DNA from: Odiellus spinosus
Taxonomy: Eukaryota > Arthropoda > Arachnida > Opiliones > Phalangiidae
Reading direction: 5' to 3'
Assembly (NCBI GenBank): GCA_963920705.1
Contig: OY987228.1
Span: 14,553,187-14,617,186 of the forward strand
DNA: 64,000 bases
The position numbers and the translations under genes are program-made. This document shows positions 53,090 through 64,000 of the stretch, piece after piece (within the stretch, counting starts at the first letter, position 1; each line of letters begins with the position of its first letter). The notes under the pieces are model-generated. The model worked only from the letters and a program-made list of their open reading frames with translations. It was not told where the DNA came from and ran no database searches.

Positions 53090-54056
53090 GATTTCCTTGA
53101 AATGAAGACACGCTTTTAAAAATAAGACACGCTTGGAAAATAAGACGCGCTTGGAAAATAAGACGCGCTTGGAAAATAAGACGCGCTTGGAAAATAAGAC
53201 GCGCTTGGAAAATAAGACGCGCTTGGAAAATAAGACGCGCTTGGAAAATAAGACGCGCTTGGAAAATAAGACGCGCTTGGAAAATAAGACGCGCTTGGAA
53301 AATAAGACGCGCTTGGAAAATAAGACGCGCTTGGAAAATAAGACGCGCTTGGAAAATAAGACGCGCTTGGAAAATAAGACGCGCTTGGAAAATAAGACGC
53401 GCTTGGAAAATAAGACGCGCTTGGAAAATAAGACGCGCTTGGAAAATAAGACGCGATTGGAAAATAAGACGCGCTTGGAAAATAAGACGCGCTTGGAAAA
53501 TAAGACGCGCTTGGAAAATAAGACGCGCTTGGAAAATAAGACGCGCTTGGAAAATAAGACGCGCTTGGAAAATAAGACGCGCTTGGAAAATAAGACGCGC
53601 TTGGAAAATAAAACGCGCTTGGAAAATAAAACGCGCTTGGAAAATAAAACGCGCTTGGAAAATAAAACGCGCTTGGAAAATAAAACGCGCTTGGAAAATA
53701 AAACGCGCTTGGAAAATAAAACGCGCTTGGAAAATAAAACGCGCTTGGAAAATAAAACACGCTTGGAAAATAAAACACGCTTGGAAAATAAAACACGCTT
53801 GGAAAATAAAACACGCTTGGAAAATAAAACACGCTTGGAAAATAAAACACGCTTGGAAAATAAAACACCCTTGGAAAATAAAACACCCTTGGAAAATAAA
53901 ACACGCTTGGAAAATTAAACACGCTTGGAAAATAAAACACGCTTGGAAAATAAAACACGCTTCGAAAATAAAACACGCTTCGAAAATAAAACACGCATCG
54001 AAAATAAAACACGCTTCGAAAATAAAACACGCTTTGAAAATAAAACACGTTTTGAA
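53090..54056. repeat. 18-bp array, GCTTGGAAAATAAGACGC type with a variant gradient
   Basis: About 53 units of GCTTGGAAAATAAGACGC. From left to right the unit changes stepwise: AAGACGC (about 28 units), AAAACGC (about 8), AAAACAC (about 6), two AAAACACCC units, and finally CTTCGAAAAT units. Isolated single-base variants (CGATTGG near 53,453; AAATTAAAC near 53,913) occur once each. The array ends at unique sequence near 54,057. Confidence 0.94.
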
Positions 54057-54877
54057 AAGCTTTAGTACCATTCGACCGACGGGGTTTTTGGTGTGTCCCA
54101 TTCGACCGAACGTCGCGTAAAAGTGCGACTAATCAGAAACACCTCGAAAATCCTATCTAAAAACCATGATCTTATCAAATCTCAAAATGAACACGCACTC
54201 TCCCTATTAAGATGATGCAGTAGCTATGAATTTAGCAATGTCTACTTAATATCTCTCTAGAGTTTTCTATAATGTATGTATTTATATTGAAAATAAAATG
54301 GAAATTGCATTATTTGCACTTTTAGCTTCACCTACTCAAGCAAAGAAAATGTAACTGAAGCTAAAAATGATATAGTTAATCCATTTAACCCAACCTAACT
54401 CAACCTATCCTAACCCAACCTAGCCATACGCGACTACTTGATTTTCGTCACTTCCAACGACGGCGGCGGCGACGACATCGAACCATAAAATGCAATACCT
54501 ACACTCCTCCTAATCAGAGGGGTGTAGGTAAAAAAGTAAAAGACTCGAGAAATCTAAAAATGCTTGGCCGAAACTCTTACCTTCTACTCCTCTCCTTTCT
54601 ACCCTCTGTGGTATGACTGACTACTGATTGCTCCTGATCCGGCCTTGTTGAGTCGGGATTCGAGCTCAGCATACTGTACAATGTGCAAAAACTACTTGGT
54701 TACGCACCGAAAGTGACCCGTTACAGAAAAAACTTTGTTGTTAACCTTTGGCACAGTCCAATTATCCACGGCTGCGCGTACCCGGCCTAATGACGCTGTA
54801 ATTTATTTCGATAAATCATTGTATGATCCTAAAAAGTTGGAGCATAATACAGCATATTAGCTCTCTTGTTTATAATA
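54057..54877. other. Spacer between the satellite complex and AIP
   Basis: It starts with two CCATTCGACCGA copies (54,069 and 54,098). At 54,388-54,426 there is a degenerate run of CCTAACC / CCCAACC steps on +, reminiscent of TTAGG telomere-like motifs but too irregular to be telomeric. No gene is seen; the AIP promoter should lie near its right end. Confidence 0.45.
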
Positions 54878-56624
54878 ATGTTGGAGTCTAGCTTTGAAAG
54901 TGGAGGTATAAAAAAAACTGTGCTTCATATAGGAGAAGAACTTCCAGAATATGCTAATGGCACCAAAGTCTGTTATTTTTTATTAATCCCATTCCCTATG
55001 TTTTACTAATACTCATCAAATTTTATCGGTTCAGATAACGTTTCACTTTCGTACAAGACAAATTCACTCCAGCGAGTCTATAATAGATGTTTGTGACATA
55101 TTGGATGACAGTCGCAAAACTGGCAAACCCATGGAATTGATCTTAGGGAAGCAATTCAAAATGCCAGTTTGGGAGAGCTTGTTAAAAACCATGAGAATTG
55201 GAGAAGTGTCCACTTTCATTGTTGACAAAAGTGTAATCACAAATTTTATTGTTTGTTTGTTTTTTTAGAAGTTTTAATGCTTTATCCCTTTTATAATTAG
55301 TTAGTGGATGCTTATCCACTCGTATCTGAAAGCTACAAAGCTTACGCTGGTATAGCAACAAATAAAGAACATAGATGTTGTGGAATGAATATCATGAAAA
55401 ATCCTACGTCGTCAGACAGTTTAATTACTCAACCCAAAGATTTGGAGTTTACTATGGGTATATCTTTCATTAATACATTTAATCTTTAATTAAATTTAAG
55501 TATTATTTTAGAAATTGTCGGTGTTAAAGGGCCTGGCGAATATGAAAAAGAATCTTGGGCCATGGCCCCATCGGAAAAACTGAATTCTATTCCTTTGTTA
55601 AAGGATCAAGGAAATAAATTTTTCAAAGACAAAAAATACGAAGACGCAGCGTCTAAGTATGAAGAAGCTCTGGGTAGACTCGAACAACTAGTTTTAAGGT
55701 ATTTAAGGATTTGAAAGTAAATTTAATTATCAATTATATAACTTCCATTAGTAGATTAGTTAAAATTTAATTTATTGGGTATATAAATTTCAGAGAGAAA
55801 CCGGGTGACGAAGAATGGTTAAAGTTGGAGAAAATGAAAGTTCCATTACTACTTAATTATGCACAGTGTAAGCTGATAGAGGAAGATTATTATGCCACGA
55901 TACAACATACAACTACCGTTTTAGAGTTAGAAGCCGGTACGCAATCACAATTTTTGAATCGTAGCATTTTTGGGTTTTTATTGCAACAATAGGAAAAGTT
56001 TATTTCGCTCGTTAGTGTCGTTACTGGAAACTGCTGATGAGTATATGAAAAATATCACACAAGGCTTTGACAGTAAAGATAACGTGAAACCTTGTGCCTG
56101 ATTTTTCTTATTCATCCGGAGTTCCTGACAAATTTCAAAATTTTGAGGTTGAGCTTTTATTTAAAGTGCAAGGAATGTCCCTCACTAGGTGAAGGCAAGG
56201 GAGGTGGCTTATCTACTTCTCCCCATACTGATATTCTAAGATAGTGAAAGATTGAATTTCCTTCTATAGTTTAAAAAAATTAAAGTTTTCTCTAAAGTGA
56301 CATAATACTGGGGAAATATCAGTATCAGTTTTGATTTATCAATTTTGTCATAAGACATAACTGATATCAATGTTAAAATACTATGCCTAGGCCAACACTA
56401 ATTAAATTAATTTTACAGATAATGTAAAGGCTTTATTTAGAAGAGGAAAAGCGCATATAGGAGCCTGGAACCCTACCGAAGCTAAAGAGGACTTTGAAAA
56501 AGCTATGGCATTGGATCCTTCACTTAAATCGACTATTTTAAAAGAACTTAAAACTATACATACCTTACAAAAACAAAAAGATGCGGAGGATAAAAGCAAG
56601 TTGCAAGGAAAGATATTTTTCTAG
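54878..56624 (+). CDS. AIP: AH receptor-interacting protein (FKBP-like domain plus TPR co-chaperone)
   Basis: AIP is a cytosolic co-chaperone that binds Hsp90 through its TPR domain and stabilises client complexes. Exons: 54878-54967, 55035-55232, 55301-55457, 55512-55698, 55794-55936 and 56419-56624; phases fit and give 326 residues, close to the usual 330. Residues about 1-160 form the FKBP-like domain ([40 protein letters not shown], then [20 protein letters not shown]). The TPR part has [40 protein letters not shown] and [20 protein letters not shown]. The length and missing canonical PPIase active-site residues fit AIP or AIPL1 rather than FKBP4/5. AATAAA lies at about 56,700. The start ATG opens the conserved N-terminal block directly. 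Confidence 0.92.
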
Positions 56625-56855
56625 GACTTCAAATTTTGTTGTACAAATTGTTGCTTTTAAATGTAACTGTAATTTTAATGTAAAATTCGAACTATACTAA
56701 ATAAAAGTTATAACTGTTATGAAATATTACATGCTTACCTTATGATGAGGCTAACTGATTTGAATTGCCCGCACATATTTTGGAGGTCATGACCTCTTGT
56801 AGTTCTAGAATATTACGCAAAAAATAAATCAAAATCTATCACCGCTCACTGGCAT

Positions 56856-57242
56856 CATGGATGTATAAAGAACTAGCGTTCATGGATATATCACTCTGAG
56901 AAAAACACGGACACGTTTTTCGTGTACTGCTGGCGCCACCTATTAATAGTATTTTTCATTAGAGCCAGGGTGGGCAAACGTCACTTCCTTTTTTTTTGGG
57001 GAAACTGGGGGGGGGGCTAGGGTAGCACTTTTGCGCCTGCGCGCTCGTGGGAAATTTTAAACGGTGTCTCCAGTTTATCTGGGACAATTCAAACGGTTTT
57101 TGTGGTCTGTTTTTGTGTCTTCTGTTCTTATTCCCCCCCATTATGATCCGACTTGGTATTGGTACTTATATTTTAAATAAATTCATTTTCACCATTTAAC
57201 TCTGTTTAAAATCCATTTAACAACATTCAAACAAAGGAGGAG

Positions 57243-57276
<34 letters not shown>

Positions 57277-57546
57277 AAATTCCAATGGTTGGCGCATAAT
57301 CCCGTGAACAAGTCATAATTTGAGCAGACGACAACTATTTGAATTTTTAAAATAGTTGGTGGCTCCCCCTGTTTTTTTTTATCGATGTCGGACAAAACGC
57401 CCTACTTCCGGCAAGTTCTATATTGGAAAAGGGGGAAAAAGGCTATCTTGCCCCCGCGCTTCTAACCAAAATCACCTCCTACAGAAATTGCCTTACCGAA
57501 GGTACGAGTGATATATCCATGAACGCTAGTTCTTTATACATCCATG
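56856..57546. mobile_element. 691-bp transposon with perfect 41-bp inverted ends, same family as the mini-palindromes
   Basis: The left end CATGGATGTATAAAGAAC and the right end GTTCTTTATACATCCATG belong to exact 41-bp inverted repeats (56856-56896 and 57506-57546). The heptamer CTGGCAT flanks both ends (56849-56855 and 57547-57553). The interior has a G10 run, a run of over 30 A near 57243 and no transposase frame. This is the longest of three related insertions in the window and sits between AIP and the EF-Tu gene. Confidence 0.85.
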
Positions 57547-57604
57547 CTGGCATTAACATACCACGCGAGTAACTGCGGTTGCCGTTGGTTATCATATTAT
57601 AAAA

Positions 57605-59654
57605 ATGGCAAATACTAGAGTCATGTTAAAACTTTTCTCATCAATAGGTAATTAACGTTTTAAATTTGTTTAAATAAAAATTGAATTTCCTTTTGAGACT
57701 ACTGCTATCATTGCTATGTTCATCGGGAATTAGCCACTAGCCACTGCCACTAACAAAGGCCTAATTGATAAACCAATTGAATTTCAAATATTTCAGGTAG
57801 TGGAGGAAACTCTTTCAACAAAATTGGCTTGACGACATCGAAGTTTACCTTGGTTGGTATTTTGTTAAAATTGATAGCCTAAATGGTCTCTAGATTAAGG
57901 AAATTACGTTATCATACGAGTTTAAACTTTATCAGAGTTGCGGCATTTTTCCGGCGAAAGTTTCTTGTCAAACTACCTTTGTGCGATGTTTTGCCACGCC
58001 ACTACCAGGTTCTAAGAAAATTTTTCAAAGAGAAAAACCTCATTGTAACATTGGAACTATCGGTCACGTTGATCATGGAAAAACTACGCTGACAGCCGCT
58101 ATAACCAAAGGTTGGTCCTTTATGACAATTTGAAGAAATTGAAAATTTCTCTAATGTATAGAACAGTTCTAGCCGAAAAAAAATTAGCCAAAATAAAGAA
58201 ATATGATGAAATTGATAATGCTCCTGAGGAAAAATTAAGAGGTATAACCATCAATGTGGCTCATGTTGAATATTCCACCGATAAAAGACATTACGGTCAT
58301 ACGGATTGCCCAGGCCATGCTGACTACATTAAAGTAAGTACTGTAATTCATTAAAATTCTTTAGAAATAATATAAATGGAATCTGTTTTCATTAGAATAT
58401 GATCACGGGTGCGGCTCAAATGGATGGAGCAATTTTAGTCGTAGCTGCCACGGATGGAGCTATGCCTCAAACGAAGGAGCATTTAATTCTAGCAAAACAA
58501 GTTAAGTAATCACAACTGTTAACTAAGGATTTAACCTAACTATTCCTTCCAATGACATGCATAGATCGGAATTAATCACATTGTCGTATTTATCAACAAA
58601 GCCGACGCTGCTGATAAAGAAATGATTGAATTAGTGGAAATGGAATTGAGAGAATTAATGACTGATTTGGGATTGAAGGGGGATGATGTTCCTGTCATTG
58701 TTGGTTCAGCTTTATGCGCTTTAGATGGCAAAAATCCGGAACTGGGCAAGGATTCGATTATGAAGCTATTAGACACGGTTGACGAGTTTATTCCAACACC
58801 AATTAGAGCTTTAGATAAACCATTTTCTTTGCCAATTGAAAGCGTTTATTCGATTCAAGGTAGAGTTAAATTTTAACATCTTTTAATGAAAAGATATTAT
58901 CATTCTTTAATTTTTAGGCAGAGGAACTGTCGTAACGGGACGTCTAGAAAGAGGTATTTTAAAAAAGGGATTAGAATGCGAGATCATTGGCTATAATAAA
59001 CATATTAAAACAACAATAACCGGTAACTTGAACTTAATGAAAGTTGGAATCTTAGTCAAAGTTAATATTACCTTTTTCATTTCAGGTTTGGAAATGTTTC
59101 ATCAAATTTTAGAGGAATCACAAGCTGGTGATCAAGTAGGGGCTTTAATTCGAGGAATAAAAAGAGACGAAATTCGAAGAGGAATGGTAGTTTGTAAACC
59201 TGGTACCCTAAAAGCTCACGACCACGTTGAAGCCCAAGTTTACGTACTTAAAAAGGATGAAGGAGGCAAAGGCAAACCGTTTTTTAATTATTACCAGCCA
59301 ATGATGTTTTCAAAGACGTGGGATTGCGCCGTCAGCGTGCGAGTTACTGATAAAGAAATGGTTATGCCTGGAGAAGATTCCAAGTATAAATAATGATTAT
59401 TGCATTTGAAAGAGTACCTTTTAATGTTTTTGTTTGAATTCTTGACGTTTAGACTAGTCTTGAAACTTATCAAAACGATGGTGATTGAAGCTGGACAAAG
59501 ATTTACTTTAAGAGATGGTTCCGTGACATTGGGCACTGGAGTAATTACGAACATTCTGACGAACTTGACTCCTGAAGAAAGATTAGATCTAGAGAAAGGA
59601 CAAAAGAAGAAGAAGAGGAGGGATGGTGAAGCTGAAGCCACAAATGTCAATTAA
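57605..59654 (+). CDS. TUFM: Mitochondrial elongation factor Tu
   Basis: EF-Tu delivers aminoacyl-tRNA to the mitochondrial ribosome using GTP. Exons: 57605-57647, 57797-57852, 57936-58110, 58167-58333, 58396-58500, 58565-58859, 58918-59022, 59086-59383 and 59453-59654; all phases fit, 481 residues. The first 70 residues are basic and hydroxylated, as in a mitochondrial presequence ([24 protein letters not shown]). The G motifs are all present: G1 GHVDHGKT, the switch GITIN, G3 DCPGHADY, G4 NKAD and G5 SAL. Domain 2 has [18 protein letters not shown] and domain 3 ends with [19 protein letters not shown]. The tail continues with a Lys-rich [20 protein letters not shown], longer than the short human end. 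AATAAA is at 59,726. Exon 3 was placed at 57936 because this joins the presequence in phase. Confidence 0.94.
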
Positions 59655-61464
59655 TTTACGCAATATTTTAAATGATTTAAGTAAATGTCAAACTAGACTG
59701 TATCGTTATTTCTTTTTTCAATTTAAATAAACGAAAAGTAGGAGATGAAAATAGTTTTTTAATATAGAGAAACCGTTAGGTAATAAATATAGTTTAAATT
59801 TAATTAGAAGCCATGGTACATAAGTGGAAAAGGTGTTAATAAAAAAGTACCTTTAAGCTTAAATTTGGCATATATTCTAATTACTTTTTCACAAATAGTT
59901 ATTTTTTGAGCTTGAATAAATTTATATTTTATTAAAACACTCTTAGTTAAAAAGTGAGTGCATAGATAAAGTGACCTGACATTAAATTAGGTTTTTTTTA
60001 ATATTTAAAAATTATTTAAAAATATAGTTATTTCACCTTGCCATATGGCGTCATATTCAAAAGTGACAAAGCAGCTTGTTTGCCAAGGCTTAAATTTAAA
60101 AACTTTCCAGGGAACCATGAAATAATTAATAGGGCACTATTAATTAATCCATGGAGCTCCCCCTCTTTACTAACCTTGTGGCAAATAATAACCCCTAGCG
60201 GTTGTAGAGTGATTTAAAATGGCGGGCTTGCATATACTAAAAATTTTGCCACCCTGTCAAATGGCGCCATATACAAACATGGAGAGGCAACGTGTTTGCC
60301 AAGGCTTACGTCTAAAATAAGGGGGGGGGGGGCGACGTTATGCAACCACAAGTATGGTATTAATGGGCTAGAGCTAGATGCACAATCTTTTTTAATGTTG
60401 ACACGCAAAAAGAAGATTTATATTCAAGTTATCCTCTATACAAATTTCATGCGCCGCAGAGGGACATGTCAACCCAGTGGTGCGTTAATTTCGAAGTGAA
60501 AGGCGAGAATGAGAAAAAGTTTATATTTTTGTCGATTATTGGGTGAGACTTCTACGCTTTTCTTTCGTATCCTGTTCAAACTGCTCCTGGAGGACTCAGA
60601 TATTCTTTGACGTGCTCCGTGAACAGTCAGAGAAAACCGAGAAGAGGGTAGTTTATCTAGCCCAATTTACGCTATTAAAATATTCTAATAAAGCAATCTC
60701 CTAAGGTGTCATCCCTATGGGAAAAAATTCATTGTATTTTTTTATAACGCATTATCAAACGACGTTTTGGTTGCGAAAATAGCGTGTTTTCGATAGAACG
60801 AATGAAGGAAAGGAAAAAGTTAACAATGCAAATTGTAGTATACTTCGTTATTGAAAATGGAAAAAATTCGAAAGAATTGAGAAAGCATCCTTTGTAAAAG
60901 CAAGAAAATCTTTCTTACAGAATGCCATCGTGCGTTACTTTGTGCGTGAAAATTCTGGGTTTAAAAATATAATATATTTAAAGTCATTTGGCTAAAGAGA
61001 GTAAATTGTTGAAAAAATTTAAAATTCTTAAAATTGACAAAGCGAATGTCTGGCACGAATGAGAAAGTTATGTTTTAATAATTTAAAAAGGGACTTCATT
61101 GATAAAAACTTTAGAAATATTTACAAAGCTTAAATTCTCTAATTTCGTTATAGCTTTTTCCAATATTTTCCTTATTATTAAGGGGTCTTGTATAGTTGAT
61201 ATTCGGAGGAAAATTATTGTCAAGGTAGAAAGTATAAAGGCCAAAATGTTTTTTTCAAGAATTTTTAGTTTAAAGGCTCAAATTGTTACCATAGAGTCAG
61301 TTCTTCGTTTTCTTTCACTGAGGCACGTGGGGATGAAAGGAGGGAAGGCTGGGTTCTCTATTATACGAATTTCCCGTTTAAAGTTATTCCTTTAATTTGA
61401 GAGTCCCTGGATCAAAGGCACCAAAATCGTCGGGGGAGGGGGGAGGATTGAGTTCTTTTTATTT
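59655..61464. other. Convergent spacer with a diverged direct duplication
   Basis: It lies between the EF-Tu 3' end and the last predicted CaMKK exon. Segments at about 60,040-60,110 and 60,245-60,315 are diverged direct copies (both with ATGGCG, CATAT and TGTTTGCCAAGGCTTA). A G10 run follows at 60,321. Open frames at 61,099-61,395 and elsewhere show no recognisable family. Confidence 0.45.

Positions 61465-64000
<2,536 letters not shown>

Noticed and set aside
54388-54430. Telomeric TTAGG repeat (also CCTAACCTAA near 470)
   Set aside because: Too short and irregular, and surrounded by ordinary genes. At most an interstitial relic or chance A/C-rich sequence.
54600-54700. tRNA-like GGGATTCGAGCTC segment
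   Set aside because: The T-loop-like piece has no matching acceptor or anticodon stems nearby.

Overview
The window is eukaryotic and reads like an arthropod, probably a hexapod or close relative. Its genes are AT-rich and cut into short exons by mostly 50-400 bp GT-AG introns, and the gaps are full of small DNA transposons. Every gene below was assembled by eye from exons whose phases join; exon ends are predictions from splice consensus and family similarity, not from transcripts.

Left part, 1-28.6 kb, is ordinary gene space. In order it holds a TBC1D5-type Rab GTPase-activating protein (+), Mlx/bigmax (-), the WAVE-complex subunit Abi (+), an F-BAR/SH3 protein like PSTPIP (-), a BAX/BAK-like Bcl-2 family protein (+) and a CCCH / RWD-like / CHY zinc-finger protein (+). 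Introns and spacers carry many short terminal-inverted-repeat elements, several with intact target-site duplications. One family is a palindrome of only 40-55 bp whose ends also bound a 691-bp element, each copy flanked by its own 7-bp duplication.

Middle part, 28.6-54.1 kb, is dominated by tandem repeats. A second, diverged copy of the CCCH/RWD/CHY gene spans 28.7-37.6 kb. Its first intron holds a 21-bp array whose two ends are exactly 232 periods apart. Directly after this gene comes a fragment resembling one of its own exons, then about 16 kb of minisatellite: a 15-bp array, a 17-bp array that turns head-to-head at about 44,409, a mirrored 15/24-bp array, a block of about 111-bp units, and several 17-18 bp arrays. 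The 37.8-49.9 kb part is one giant imperfect inverted repeat with a matching junction on both sides. The units share a common core, so the complex looks like one lineage that was repeatedly mutated and re-amplified.

Right part, 54.9-64 kb, returns to ordinary genes: AIP (FKBP-like plus TPR co-chaperone, +), mitochondrial elongation factor Tu (+), and the 3' part of a CaMKK-type kinase (-) that runs off the window.

The genes are not one pathway. Abi and the PSTPIP-like protein are convergent neighbours that both belong to SH3/actin-regulator families. The two CCCH/RWD/CHY genes are tandem paralogues. The strongest candidates for something undescribed are the inverted satellite complex, the intronic 21-bp array, the tiny palindromic transposon family, and a possible choice between two hydrophobic tails in the Bcl-2 family gene.
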